Source of the DNA: UBA5066 sp048500275
GTDB lineage: Bacteria; Acidobacteriota; Thermoanaerobaculia; UBA5066
Reading direction: 5' to 3'
DNA length: 64,000 nucleotides
Assembly (NCBI GenBank): GCA_048500275.1
Contig: JASNYI010000002.1
Span: 1-64,000, forward strand
Below, one piece after another: positions 24,647 through 34,329 of this stretch. The notes under the pieces are model-generated. The model saw only the letters and a program-made list of their open reading frames with translations. It did not search any database and was not told the origin of the DNA. Every line of letters starts with the position of its first letter. Position 1 is the stretch's first letter. A program made the translations under genes and the position numbers.

Positions 24647-26566
24647 ATGACCAGTCGTCCGACCCCGCTCCTCGACCGGGTCCTCTGGCCCCGGGACCTG
24701 AAGAACCTCACCGTCGAGGAGCTCGCGACCCTGTCCGACGAGCTCCGCACGTTCCTGATCGACTCGGTCTCGAAGACGGGAGGGCATTTCGCCTCGGGCC
24801 TCGGGACCGTCGAGCTGACCGTCGCCCTCCATTACGTCTTCGACACCCCCCGCGACCTGCTCGTCTGGGACGTCAGCCACCAGTGCTACCCGCACAAGGT
24901 CCTGACGGGCCGCCGGGACCGGCTCCACACGATCCGGCAGAAGGGGGGGCTCTCGGGCTTCACGAGCCGGACCGAGTCGGAGTACGACGTCTTCGGGGCG
25001 GCCCACGCCTCGACCTCGATCTCCGCGGCCCTCGGGATGGCCGCGGCCCGCGACGCCAGGGGGGACGACTACAACGTCGTCGCCATCATCGGGGACGGCG
25101 GCCTGACCGGCGGCGTCGCGATGGAGGGGCTGAACCAGGGCGGCTACCTCAAGCGGAAGCTCATCGTCATCCTGAACGACAACGAGATGTCGATCGCCCC
25201 GAACGTCGGGGCGATGTCGGGCTACCTCCTCCGGATCGCGCGCGGGCAGTTCTACAACAAGGTCCGCGGCGAAGTGGCCCACGTCCTGAAGAAGCTCCCG
25301 AAGGGGGAGAAGCTCGCCGAGATGGCCGAGCACCTCGAGGACGGCCTGAAGAAGGCGCTCGTCCCGGGGACCCTCTTCGAGGAGCTCGGTTTCAAGTACG
25401 TCGGGCCGATCGACGGCCACAACCTCCCGGCCCTGATCCGGACGCTGCGCGAGGCGAAGGACTTCGACGGCCCGATCCTCGTCCACGCCCGGACGACGAA
25501 GGGGAAAGGCTACGCCCTCGCCGAGAAGGACCCGGTCTTCTGGCACGGGCCCTCGCCGTTCAAGGTCGAAACGGGCGAGGTCGCGAAGAAGGCCGCGCCC
25601 CCGAGCTACACGGCCGTCTTTGCCGACACCCTCGCCGAGCTGGCCGCCAGGGACGAGCGGATCGTCGCGATCACCGCCGCGATGCCCGACGGGACCGGGC
25701 TCGACCGCTTCGAGAAGAAGTTCCCCGGCCGGACGTTCGACGTCGGCATCTGCGAGCAGCACGCCGTCCTCTTCGCGGCCGGCATGGCAACGCAGGGGAT
25801 GAAGCCCGTCTGCGCCATCTACTCCACGTTCCTCCAGCGCGCCTACGACCAGGTCTTCCACGACGTCTGCCTGATGGACCTGCCGGTCGTCTTCGCGCTC
25901 GACCGGGGCGGCGTCGTCGGGGCGGACGGGCCGACCCACCACGGGGCGTACGACCTCTCGTACCTGCGCGTCTTCCCGAACATGATGGTCGCCGCCCCGA
26001 AGGACGAGAACGAGCTGCGAAGCCTCGTCGCGACGGCGCTGACGACGGGCCACCCGACAGCGGTCCGCTACCCGAGGGGCGCCGGGCACGGCGTGGCTCT
26101 GGACCCGGAGCCGAGGCTCCTCCCGGTCGGCAAGGGGGAGGTCCTGCGCGTCGGGAAGGACGGCGTCGTCTTCGCGATCGGCGACCCGGTCCTGCCCGCG
26201 CTCGCGGCCGCCGAGAGGCTCGCCGCGGAGGGAGGAGCGTCCCTCACCGTGGTCAACGCGCGGTGGGTGAAGCCTCTCGACACGGAGCTCGTCGCCCAGT
26301 TCGTCAAGCCCGGGACGAGGGTCTTCACGGTCGAAGAGAACGCGGTGGCCGGCGGGTTCGGCTCCGCCGTCTCGGAAGCCCTGGACGCGCTCGGTATCGT
26401 GGCGTCCGTCCACCGTATCGGCATCCCGGACCGCTTCGTCCCGCACGCGACCCAGGCCGAGCAGCGGGCCGACCTCGGGATCGACGAGGAGGGGCTCTTC
26501 AGGACGTTCCGGGAGAAGACGGCCGGAGCGGACGTCGTGCCGATCCGGACGCGCGTCGCGAGCTGA
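24647..26566 (+). CDS. dxs: 1-deoxy-D-xylulose-5-phosphate synthase
   Basis: A 639-residue thiamine-diphosphate enzyme that joins pyruvate and glyceraldehyde-3-phosphate, the first step of the MEP isoprenoid pathway. Visible features: SHQCYPHKVLTGR, the TPP motif GDGGLTGGVAMEGLNQ with VILNDNEMSIAPNVG, ARTTKGKGYALAE, then the pyrimidine domain with TAAMPDGTGLDRF, DVGICEQHAVLFAAGMA (catalytic Glu), DRGGVVGADGPTHHG and the C-terminal transketolase domain. It follows ispA by 21 bases. Confidence 0.97.
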   Translation: MTSRPTPLLDRVLWPRDLKNLTVEELATLSDELRTFLIDSVSKTGGHFASGLGTVELTVALHYVFDTPRDLLVWDVSHQCYPHKVLTGRRDRLHTIRQKGGLSGFTSRTESEYDVFGAAHASTSISAALGMAAARDARGDDYNVVAIIGDGGLTGGVAMEGLNQGGYLKRKLIVILNDNEMSIAPNVGAMSGYLLRIARGQFYNKVRGEVAHVLKKLPKGEKLAEMAEHLEDGLKKALVPGTLFEELGFKYVGPIDGHNLPALIRTLREAKDFDGPILVHARTTKGKGYALAEKDPVFWHGPSPFKVETGEVAKKAAPPSYTAVFADTLAELAARDERIVAITAAMPDGTGLDRFEKKFPGRTFDVGICEQHAVLFAAGMATQGMKPVCAIYSTFLQRAYDQVFHDVCLMDLPVVFALDRGGVVGADGPTHHGAYDLSYLRVFPNMMVAAPKDENELRSLVATALTTGHPTAVRYPRGAGHGVALDPEPRLLPVGKGEVLRVGKDGVVFAIGDPVLPALAAAERLAAEGGASLTVVNARWVKPLDTELVAQFVKPGTRVFTVEENAVAGGFGSAVSEALDALGIVASVHRIGIPDRFVPHATQAEQRADLGIDEEGLFRTFREKTAGADVVPIRTRVAS

Positions 26567-26582
26567 CGCCGTCCGGCGCGCG

Positions 26583-27599
26583 ATGAGAGCTCTCGTCTGC
26601 GAAGGTCCGGGGCAGGTGGCCCTGCGGGAGCTGCCCGTCCCCGAACCGGGCCCCGGGGAGGTCGTCGCGCGCGTCGAGGCGACGCTCACCTGCGGCACGG
26701 ACCTGAAGCTCGTCAGGCGCGGCCACCCGAAGGTGCCGTTTCCGACGGTCCTCGGGCACGAGTTCTGCGGCCGGGTCGCGCGCGTCGGAGAGGGCGTCGG
26801 CTTCGCGGTCGGCGAGCGGGTCACCTCGGCGGTCACGGGCGCCTGCGGGACCTGCCGCGACTGCCGGGCGGGGCGCCCGAACCTCTGCGGCACCGCGTTC
26901 GACCACCGCGTCTGGGGCACGTGGGCCGAGTACGTCCGGGTCCCCGCACGGATCGTGGCCGGCGGGCTCCTTCGCGTTCCGGACGGGCTTCCTCCGAGCT
27001 CCGCCGCCCTCCTCGACCCGCTCGCCTCGGTCCTGCGCGGGATCGGGAGGCTCGGGGCCGTCGAGGGGAAGACGGCCCTCGTCCTCGGCGCCGGGCCGAT
27101 CGCCCTCCTCTTCACGATCCTCCTTCGCCGCCGCGGCGCGGCCCGGGTCCTCGTGGCGGGGCGCAACGCCGGCCGGCTCGCGGCGCACGTGGCGGAGGGG
27201 GCCGAGGCGCTCGGCTGGGAGGGAGGGCTCGCGGAAGGGGTCGCCGGGCGGACCTTCGGCCACGGCGCGGACGTCGTGATCGAGGCGACGGGGGATCGGG
27301 GGGTGGCCGAGGAGGCGCCGGCCCTGGCGGCGCGGGGCGGGACGGTCCTCCTCTTCGCGGGGCTCGCCCACGACGCGCGCCTTGCCCTTCTCGCCCACCG
27401 GGTCCACTACGAGGAGGTTAACCTCGTCGGCTCTTTCCACTACACGCCCGCCGAGGCCCGCGAGGCGCTCGGCCTGCTGGCGCGGGGCGAGGTCCCGACG
27501 GGGAACCTCGTCACGGGCGAAAGCCCGCTGGAGGAGTACGGGGAGGTGTTCGAGCGCGTGGCGCGGGGGAGCGACATGAAGGTCGCGTTCCGGCCGTGA
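26583..27599 (+). CDS. zinc-dependent medium-chain dehydrogenase
   Basis: A 338-residue alcohol/polyol dehydrogenase-type oxidoreductase. Catalytic zinc ligands are in LTCGTDLKLV and VLGHEFCGRV; the structural zinc loop is ACGTCRDCRAGRPNLC. The Rossmann domain carries TALVLGAGPIALLFTILL. The substrate is unknown; similarity by eye is to the sorbitol/threonine dehydrogenase branch. Its stop overlaps the start of a second dehydrogenase, so the pair is likely co-translated and may act on one pathway. Placed between dxs and tlyA. Confidence 0.88.
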   Translation: MRALVCEGPGQVALRELPVPEPGPGEVVARVEATLTCGTDLKLVRRGHPKVPFPTVLGHEFCGRVARVGEGVGFAVGERVTSAVTGACGTCRDCRAGRPNLCGTAFDHRVWGTWAEYVRVPARIVAGGLLRVPDGLPPSSAALLDPLASVLRGIGRLGAVEGKTALVLGAGPIALLFTILLRRRGAARVLVAGRNAGRLAAHVAEGAEALGWEGGLAEGVAGRTFGHGADVVIEATGDRGVAEEAPALAARGGTVLLFAGLAHDARLALLAHRVHYEEVNLVGSFHYTPAEAREALGLLARGEVPTGNLVTGESPLEEYGEVFERVARGSDMKVAFRP

Positions 27600-28630
27600 T
27601 CCCGGCCGCGATGAGGGCCGCGCTGGCCCGCGCCCCGGGGAGGATCGAGGTCGTCGAGATGGAGACGCCCCGGCCCGGCCCGGGGGAGGTCCTCGTCGCG
27701 ATGAAGGCCGTCGGCCTCTGCGGCAGCGACGTCCACCCGTGGTACGTGGCGACGAAGGCCCCGGCCGTCCTGGGCCACGAGACGGCGGGCGTCGTCGCCG
27801 CGACCGGCGCCGGTGTCGCGCACCTGCGCGCCGGGGACCGGGTCTTCGTCCACCACCACGCACCCTGCGGCGCCTGCCGCTTCTGCGTCTCGGGGGAGCC
27901 GGTCATGTGCCCGGAGTGGAAGCCGTCGCGGCTCCACCCCGGGGGCCTCGCGCAGTACGTCCGGGTCGCGGCCCCTTCGGTCTCCCGCGACGCGCTGCTC
28001 CTTCCTCCCCACGTTTCCTTCACCGGGGGGGCGTTCGTCGAGCCGGTCGCCTGCGCGCTGAAGGCGGTGGACCGGGCGCTCGTTCGCCCCGGGGACGCGG
28101 CGCTCGTCGTCGGCCTCGGGTCGAACGGGATCCTCCTCGGCTGGCTCGCGCGCCTCGCAGGGGCGCGCCTCCTCGTCGGAAGCGACCCGGACCCCGTTCG
28201 CCGCCGGCTCGCCCGCGAGCTGGGCTTCGACGTCCTCGTCGACCCCGGCGCGGAGAGCGTTCCCGACGCGACGCGGGCCGCGGCCCCGGGCGGGGCGGAC
28301 GCCGTCTTCGTCATCCCGGCGGCTCCCGCCGCGGTCCTTCCGGCGATCGAGTCGGCGGCCCCCGCGGCGCGGGTCGTCTTCTTCTCTCCCGTCGCCCCGG
28401 ACACGGTCTGGCCGATCGCGCCGCACACGCCCTACTTCAAGGACCTCACGCTGCGCTTCAGCTACTCGTCGGGCCCCCTCGAGACGCGGCGGGCCCTCGA
28501 CCTCGTTTCCTCGGGCGCCCTCCCCGTGGAGAGGTTGGTCACGCACCGCCTCCCCCTGGAGCGGGCCGCGGAGGCCTTCGCGCTGGCCGAGGCGGGCGGC
28601 GAGGCGCTGAAGGTCGTCGTCGAGATCTGA
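27596..28630 (+). CDS. zinc-dependent medium-chain dehydrogenase, second of a pair
   Basis: GTG at 27596 overlaps the previous stop; ATG at 27611 (MRAALARAPGRIEVVE) is an alternative and fits the family start better. It is ~340 residues. Catalytic zinc region: VGLCGSDVHPW and VLGHETAGVV; structural zinc loop: CGACRFCVSGEPVMC; Rossmann core: AALVVGLGSNGILLGWLA. It resembles the threonine/polyol dehydrogenase group but is clearly not a close copy of its neighbour. tlyA overlaps its end. Substrate unknown. Confidence 0.88.
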   Translation: MIPAAMRAALARAPGRIEVVEMETPRPGPGEVLVAMKAVGLCGSDVHPWYVATKAPAVLGHETAGVVAATGAGVAHLRAGDRVFVHHHAPCGACRFCVSGEPVMCPEWKPSRLHPGGLAQYVRVAAPSVSRDALLLPPHVSFTGGAFVEPVACALKAVDRALVRPGDAALVVGLGSNGILLGWLARLAGARLLVGSDPDPVRRRLARELGFDVLVDPGAESVPDATRAAAPGGADAVFVIPAAPAAVLPAIESAAPAARVVFFSPVAPDTVWPIAPHTPYFKDLTLRFSYSSGPLETRRALDLVSSGALPVERLVTHRLPLERAAEAFALAEAGGEALKVVVEI

Positions 28631-29391
28631 TGGCCACGCCGAGGACCCGCCTCGACGTCGCCCTCGTCGCCCGCGGCCTCGCCGAGTCGAGGAGCCGGGC
28701 CGAGGCGCTCGTCCTGGCCGGACGGGTGAAGGTGAAGGGAGTCGAGCGCCCGAAGCCGGGGACGCCGGTCGGGCCCGGCGTCGAGATCTCGGTCGAGGGG
28801 CCGGAGCATCCCTGGGTCTCCCGCGGCGGCGTGAAGCTGGCGGCGGGGCTCGACGCGTTCGGGATCGACCCGGCCGGCCGGACGTGCCTCGACGTCGGCG
28901 CCTCGACGGGCGGCTTCACCGACGTCCTTCTCACGCGAGGAGCGGCCCGCGTCTACGCGATCGACGTGGGGCACGGCCAGCTCCACGCGAAGCTCCGCCA
29001 CGACCCGCGCGTCGTCCTCGGCGAAGGGGTCAACGCGAGGCTCCTCTCGCGAGGCGACGTCCCCGAGGCGTGCTCGCTCCTCGTCGCCGACGTCTCGTTC
29101 ATCTCGCTTCGCCTGATCCTGCCGGCCGCGGTCCCGCTCCTCGCTCCCGGCGCGGAAGCGCTCCTCCTCGTCAAGCCGCAGTTCGAGTCGGAGCGTGGCG
29201 AGGTGGGCCGGGGAGGTATCGTCCGCGATCCCGAGGTCCGGAGGCGCGCGCTCGAGCGGGTCGTCGCCGCGGCCGGGGCTCTCGGGCTCGCCTGCCGCGG
29301 GACCGTCGAGTCGCCCATCACCGGCGCCGACGGCAACGTCGAGCTCCTCGCGGCGTTCCGGCTCGGCGCGCCGCCGACCCCGACCGACTAG
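28630..29391 (+). CDS. tlyA: TlyA family rRNA 2'-O-methyltransferase
   Basis: A 253-residue protein. An N-terminal S4 RNA-binding domain (TRLDVALVARGLAESRSRAE; LVLAGRVKVKG) is fused to an FtsJ-like SAM domain: DVGASTGGFTDVLL (SAM loop), AIDVGHGQLHAKLRHDPR and LVADVSFISLRLIL. It methylates ribose in 16S/23S rRNA; some members are also haemolysin-like in older names. ATG 28630 overlaps the stop of the dehydrogenase by one base. nadK follows, as in many bacteria. Confidence 0.94.
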   Translation: MATPRTRLDVALVARGLAESRSRAEALVLAGRVKVKGVERPKPGTPVGPGVEISVEGPEHPWVSRGGVKLAAGLDAFGIDPAGRTCLDVGASTGGFTDVLLTRGAARVYAIDVGHGQLHAKLRHDPRVVLGEGVNARLLSRGDVPEACSLLVADVSFISLRLILPAAVPLLAPGAEALLLVKPQFESERGEVGRGGIVRDPEVRRRALERVVAAAGALGLACRGTVESPITGADGNVELLAAFRLGAPPTPTD

Positions 29392-29394
29392 AAT
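29389..29394 (+). promoter_or_regulatory. -10-like TAGAAT at the nadK start (leaderless type)
   Basis: TAGAAT contains the tlyA stop and ends six bases before the nadK ATG. The surrounding CTAGAATCGGYCGATGTC is shared with xseA, apart from the Y position. Confidence 0.4.
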
Positions 29395-29400
29395 CGGTCG

Positions 29401-30291
29401 ATGTCCACGCGAGCGAGGGTGCGCCGCAAGGCGGTCCGGCGGGTCGGTCTCGTCACCCGGACCACCAGCGGCGACGCCATCCACCTGACGAGGAAGCTCG
29501 AGGCGTGGCTCCGCAGGCGCGGCGTCGAGGTGCTCCACGACGCGGAGTCGATGGGGGCGAGGCACTCGATGGGGGGCGTCCCGCGGGCGGAGATCTCGAG
29601 GCACGTCGACCTCCTCGTGACCCTCGGCGGCGACGGCACGCTCCTCTCCGTGGCGCGCCACCCGTCGCCGGGGGTGGCGATCCTCGGGATCGACATCGGG
29701 ACGTTCGGCTTCCTGACGGCCTGCCCTCCCGACGCCTGGGAGCCGCTCCTGACGGAGGCCCTCGCGGGGACGGCGCCGCTCGAGGCGAGGCGGATGCTGA
29801 ACGTCGACGTCGTCGAGCCCGGGCGGCCGAGGCGGCGCATCCGGATCGTCAACGACGTCGTCATCGGCAAGTCGGCCCTCTCGCGCATCGCGACGATCCG
29901 GGTGGAGGTGGACGGCCGGACCGTGTCGCGCTACCGGGGCGACGGCGTCATCGTCTCGACGCCGACCGGCTCGACGGCCTACAACCTCTCGGCGGGCGGG
30001 CCGATCCTCGCGCCGACGATGCCGGCGATCATCCTCACGCCGATCTGCCCGCACACGCTCTCGCTCCGGCCCGTCGTCCTCCCCGACCACGTGACGCTCG
30101 GCCTCGCGGTCGAGGGAGACCCGCCCGACGTCTACCTGACGCTGGACGGGCAGGAAGGCTTCCCGATCGGCTCGGCCACCAGGGTGAGGGTCGCGCGGGC
30201 CCGCGAGACGGCCCTCCTCGTGAGGTCGCACGGGAGCACCTTCTTCGACGTCCTCGCCAAGAAGCTGTCGTTCGGCGGCGAGAAGGGGTAG
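29401..30291 (+). CDS. nadK: NAD kinase
   Basis: A 296-residue enzyme that phosphorylates NAD to NADP with ATP or polyphosphate. The GGDG motif is at LVTLGGDGTLLSVAR; others are GIDIGTFGFLT, the NDVVIGKSALSRIATI loop (NE/D motif region), YRGDGVIVSTPTGSTAYNLS and ILTPICPHTLSLRPVVLPD. Full length. It sits between tlyA and tamB. Confidence 0.96.
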   Translation: MSTRARVRRKAVRRVGLVTRTTSGDAIHLTRKLEAWLRRRGVEVLHDAESMGARHSMGGVPRAEISRHVDLLVTLGGDGTLLSVARHPSPGVAILGIDIGTFGFLTACPPDAWEPLLTEALAGTAPLEARRMLNVDVVEPGRPRRRIRIVNDVVIGKSALSRIATIRVEVDGRTVSRYRGDGVIVSTPTGSTAYNLSAGGPILAPTMPAIILTPICPHTLSLRPVVLPDHVTLGLAVEGDPPDVYLTLDGQEGFPIGSATRVRVARARETALLVRSHGSTFFDVLAKKLSFGGEKG

Positions 30292-30303
30292 GCGGCCTCT
30301 GCG

Positions 30304-33300
30304 ATGGGGCCGAAGAAGGGGCTCGGCGGGCGGATCCCCCATCCCCACCTCCCACACCTGACGCTCGAGCACGTCAGGGTCTTCCGGCTCTTCGCGCTCC
30401 TCTTCCTCTTCTCCCTCCTCGTCCTCTACGCGGTCTTCCGGTCGGCCCGCTTCCAGGACATCCTCCGAAGGAAGACCGAGGCGACCCTCTCGCGGAGCCT
30501 GCAGCGGCCGGTCACGATCGGCGGGTTCGACCTGTCGCTCGTCCCGCCCGCGTTCCTCGTCAGGGACGTCTCCGTCGGGAACGACCCGCGCGGCCTGCCG
30601 GGACCCTGCTTCGCGGCGGAAGAGGTGAGCCTTCGCGGAATCCCGCAGGTGTCCGAAGCACGGATCGACCTTCCGAAGGTGCGGCTCATCGGCCCGCAGA
30701 TCCTCTTCGAGGTCTTCGGCGACGGGACGAACAACTTTTCCTCGATCGCAGCGGCCCTCCCGAAGGGGGACGGCGGCGGACGGGACGTGAGGGTGAGGGA
30801 GGCGATCCTCCAGAAGGGGACGTTCCGGTTCCGCGAGTGGAAGGCGAAGCTGGACGTCATCCTCTCCGACGCCGCGCTGACCGCGCGCTCGGGGAGGTTC
30901 TCGCGGACGACGAGAGCCTCGCTCGGCTGCCGCCGCGCGCGCTTCAAGCTGGACGACGGCGACGTCCTCGACCTCGAGACGGGGATCGACGTCGTCCTTT
31001 CGCCCGGGAGGGTCCGGTTCCGGGGGATCCGCCTCAGGGGAGAGGGGCTCGTCGTCGACGCCCTCGGAGGGATCGACGACCTGGCCAACCCGGAGGTCAA
31101 CATCGTCGCGAGGGCGCGGATGCGCGGCGAGGACCTCGACCGGTACTTCGGCGCGGGCGTCCCGCTCTCGGGCCCCGTCTCGGTCGCCGCGAGCGTGCGC
31201 GTCCCACGCGGCGGCGGGTACCGGATCCGCGGGAAGTTCGAGATCGGAGAGGGCGGGGCGTTCGGCCCGTTCCCGATGACCGGGGAGGGGTCGATCCGGG
31301 TCGACCCCGACGGCCTCCTCGCACACGTGGCGCGCGCGGAATACGCCGGGGGGACGCTCGAGGCCCTCGTGCAGCTCGGCAGGATGAAGGGTCCGCCCCT
31401 GCCGGTGCGGATCGCGGTGTCGGGGACCGGAATCGGCCTCGAGAGCTTCCTCTCGGACCTCGGCCTTCCGGGCACCGGCCTGATGGCCCAGACGGACCTC
31501 GACATGACCCTCACCTTCGGGCCGGGGGGGGCGGAACGCGCCGACGGCGCGGGGATGCTTCGCTTCGTCCCACAGGCGGGCGTCCCTTCGGCCGTCCGGG
31601 GACGGCACGCCCTGCCGGTTTCCGGCGGCGGCGCGCTCTGGGTGAAGGACGGCGCGATCCGCTTCCCCCGGCTCCCGTTCGTCACGGAGGGCGGGGTAAG
31701 GGCAACTCTCGACGGGACCCTCAGGATCGGGTCGTGGGAGCCGGACTGGGAGATCGCGATCGACGCGCCCGACCTGGCGGAGGCCGACCGGCTCGCAGCG
31801 AACTTCTACCACGCGATCCAGGGGGAGCCCCTTGCTCCTCCCCTGAAGCTGGGCGGGGCGGGGCGGCTCGTCGCGAGGCTCGACCGGAGCTTCACGGACC
31901 CGCGGATCGAGGGCCGTCTCGAGGCCGGGCCTTTCGTCCTCCGCGGCGTGCCGTTCGGACAGGCGACGGCCACGTTCGGGGTCGACCGAAACGTCCTCTC
32001 CCTCCGCTCCTTCTCGGCGCGCGACGCCGAGGGAAGCCTCGCCGTGAGCGGCGAGGTCGAGTGGGGCGGGGCTCTCGGCGACGAATACCGGCTCACGGGG
32101 CTCGTGACGGAGACGGACCGGTGGCCCGTCGAGCGGCTTCTCTCTTTCCTGGCGCTCGACCTGCCGATCACGGGACTCGTCACCGGGCGCCTCCCCCTCG
32201 ACGGCGTGACGCCGCGGATGGTGGGTGAGGGCGAGCTCTCTTTCACCGGGGCGAGGCTCTGGGGCCAGTCCTTCGACCGCGTCGAAGGGACACTCGGGTT
32301 CGAGGCCGACCGGCTCCGCCTCTCTGCGGTCCGCGGGACGCTCGGCGAGGGGGTCGCGCGGCTTGACGGCTTCTACCGGTACGACGACGACGCCTTCGAG
32401 GTGGAGGCGGGGGCCGACGCCCTGCCGGTCGAAAGGCTCGGCGCTCTCGCGGAGGGGGCTCCCGGTCTCGCCGGCCGGCTGACCGGCTCCCTCAGCGGGA
32501 GGGGAACGCTCGACCTCCCGGAGCTCGAGCTCGCCGGGAGCGTCGCCGGCGCCTCCTGGGAGGGCGCCGCCCTCTCGCTTCCCGGCGATCCCGCGACGAT
32601 CCGGCTCTCGCTCGACGGGGGGGAGCTCGACGCGGAGCTGGACGCACCGGGCGCGGCGAGGCTGACGGCGAGGGGAAAGGGAGGGGAGACGGACCTCGTC
32701 CTCGAGGTGCGGTCGCTCGCCGCCTACCGGGGGCTCCTCGGCGTCCCGGCCGGGACGGGCCTGGACGGCACGGCGGTCGCAGAAGCGACGCTCTTGCCGG
32801 GCTCCGGCGCGAGCCCGTCGTCGGCCCGGGCGCGGATCACGGCGCTCGACGCCTCGGTCGGCTCCCACCGGATCTTCCTTCCCTCCGCGGCGACCTTCGA
32901 CTGGTCGGCCGGCCGGCTCACCTGGCAGGACGTCCGGGTGGGAGCCCGCCAGACGATGGAAGGGGGCGGCGCCCTCCCGGAAGGGGAGGTCTCGCTGAGC
33001 GGAAGCCTCGAGACGGGCGGCGACGGGGCGATATCGGTGAAGACCGAGGGGATTGTCGAGGCGGCGATCCTGACGCCCTTCCTGGAGGGCCTGCAGCTCG
33101 AAGGGCGCATGGCGGTCAGCGCGACGGCCTCCGGGACGCTGGAGGCGCCCGTTTTCGAGGGGCGGGTCGGCCTCGATGGCCTCGAGCTGGCGACCTCGCC
33201 GGGGGAGACGCCCGTGGAGGGGATCACCGGGACTCTCCAGCTCACGCCCGGGCGCATCACGACGGACGACCTGTCCTTCAGGTGGAACGGCAACGTCGCC

Positions 33301-34329
33301 GTGGCAGGGGCCGTCACCCTCGACGGACTCCGGATGTCGGGGCTGAGGCTGAACGTCCACCTCGACGACGTGAGGAGCGAGCCCTTCCCGGGCCTCCGGG
33401 CCACGGTCTCGGGAGACCTCGTCCTCCTCGGAGACGACGACGTCCGGTCCGCGCGCGGCGAGCTGAGGATGACCCGCGGGATCTACGACGAAGACCTCGA
33501 CCTCTCGCTGCAGGCCCTCCTCGGCGGGCGGCGCGGCTCGGCCGAGGAGCTCGAGGTCCCGACCCGGTTCGACGACGTCTCCCTGGAGGTGAGGGTCGCG
33601 ATTCCGCCGGGGGCCATCGAGGTCCGTAACAACGTCGCGAGGATGCGCGGCTCGGGGGACCTGACGGTCCGGGGGACCTTCGGCCAGCCTCTGCTACTCG
33701 GCTCGATCGAGGCGGCCGAGGGAGGCCGCCTGGAGCTGCGGGGCCTGCGGTACGACGTGACGAAGGGCAAGCTCCTCTTCGTCAACCCGGCCCGGAACGA
33801 CCCCTGGTTCGAGCTCGAGGCCCAGACGCAGGTGAAGGAGTACTCCATCACCTTCGGCATCTCGGGGACCGCCACGCGCATCGTTCCCCGTTTCACCTCC
33901 TACCCGCAGCTCCCAGAGGCCCAGATCGTGTCGATCCTGGCAACGGGGGAGATCCCGAGCACGACAGCCGGCAGCGTCGGCTCGGTCTCTCCCGTCTCCA
34001 CGGACCAGGACATCGTGGCGGCGGCGCGGGAGCTGATCACGGGTCTCGCCACCGACGCGGCCGCGAGCCGGACGAGGGAGTTCCTCCGGCTCGACCGTCT
34101 CCAGATCGACCCCGTCTTCGTCGGCTCGACGTTCGACGCGCCCCGTCTCACGGTCGCCAAGAGGCTCTCGAACGAGCTGACCGTCACGTATTCCTACAAG
34201 GCCTCGACCGACCAGGAGCAGGTCCTTCTCGTCGAGTACCAGGTCTCCCCGAAGGCGTTCGTCCAGCTCCTCAGGGACGAGAACGGCGTCTACTCGGCGG
34301 AGGTGAAGATCCGGCAGAGGCTGCGTTGA
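30304..34329 (+). CDS. tamB: TamB-like translocation and assembly module protein
   Basis: A 1341-residue, mostly beta-strand protein. One N-terminal transmembrane anchor (LFALLFLFSLLVLYAVF, about residues 32-48) is followed by AsmA-like and long repetitive beta regions that form a groove across the periplasm. The C-terminal DUF490/TamB domain is recognisable: VRNNVARMRGSGDLTVRG, LLGSIEAAEGGRLELRGLRY, LLFVNPARNDPWFELEAQTQ, PRFTSYPQLPEAQIVSILATG and the end KAFVQLLRDENGVYSAEVKIRQR. It carries lipids or helps outer-membrane protein insertion. The stop overlaps the tamA start. Confidence 0.9.
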   Translation: MGPKKGLGGRIPHPHLPHLTLEHVRVFRLFALLFLFSLLVLYAVFRSARFQDILRRKTEATLSRSLQRPVTIGGFDLSLVPPAFLVRDVSVGNDPRGLPGPCFAAEEVSLRGIPQVSEARIDLPKVRLIGPQILFEVFGDGTNNFSSIAAALPKGDGGGRDVRVREAILQKGTFRFREWKAKLDVILSDAALTARSGRFSRTTRASLGCRRARFKLDDGDVLDLETGIDVVLSPGRVRFRGIRLRGEGLVVDALGGIDDLANPEVNIVARARMRGEDLDRYFGAGVPLSGPVSVAASVRVPRGGGYRIRGKFEIGEGGAFGPFPMTGEGSIRVDPDGLLAHVARAEYAGGTLEALVQLGRMKGPPLPVRIAVSGTGIGLESFLSDLGLPGTGLMAQTDLDMTLTFGPGGAERADGAGMLRFVPQAGVPSAVRGRHALPVSGGGALWVKDGAIRFPRLPFVTEGGVRATLDGTLRIGSWEPDWEIAIDAPDLAEADRLAANFYHAIQGEPLAPPLKLGGAGRLVARLDRSFTDPRIEGRLEAGPFVLRGVPFGQATATFGVDRNVLSLRSFSARDAEGSLAVSGEVEWGGALGDEYRLTGLVTETDRWPVERLLSFLALDLPITGLVTGRLPLDGVTPRMVGEGELSFTGARLWGQSFDRVEGTLGFEADRLRLSAVRGTLGEGVARLDGFYRYDDDAFEVEAGADALPVERLGALAEGAPGLAGRLTGSLSGRGTLDLPELELAGSVAGASWEGAALSLPGDPATIRLSLDGGELDAELDAPGAARLTARGKGGETDLVLEVRSLAAYRGLLGVPAGTGLDGTAVAEATLLPGSGASPSSARARITALDASVGSHRIFLPSAATFDWSAGRLTWQDVRVGARQTMEGGGALPEGEVSLSGSLETGGDGAISVKTEGIVEAAILTPFLEGLQLEGRMAVSATASGTLEAPVFEGRVGLDGLELATSPGETPVEGITGTLQLTPGRITTDDLSFRWNGNVAVAGAVTLDGLRMSGLRLNVHLDDVRSEPFPGLRATVSGDLVLLGDDDVRSARGELRMTRGIYDEDLDLSLQALLGGRRGSAEELEVPTRFDDVSLEVRVAIPPGAIEVRNNVARMRGSGDLTVRGTFGQPLLLGSIEAAEGGRLELRGLRYDVTKGKLLFVNPARNDPWFELEAQTQVKEYSITFGISGTATRIVPRFTSYPQLPEAQIVSILATGEIPSTTAGSVGSVSPVSTDQDIVAAARELITGLATDAAASRTREFLRLDRLQIDPVFVGSTFDAPRLTVAKRLSNELTVTYSYKASTDQEQVLLVEYQVSPKAFVQLLRDENGVYSAEVKIRQRLR

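Noticed and set aside
28462..33360. 1632-residue minus-strand open frame
   Set aside because: It is antisense to tlyA, nadK and tamB, rich in Arg, Pro and Asp, and shows no domain; a GC-rich shadow.
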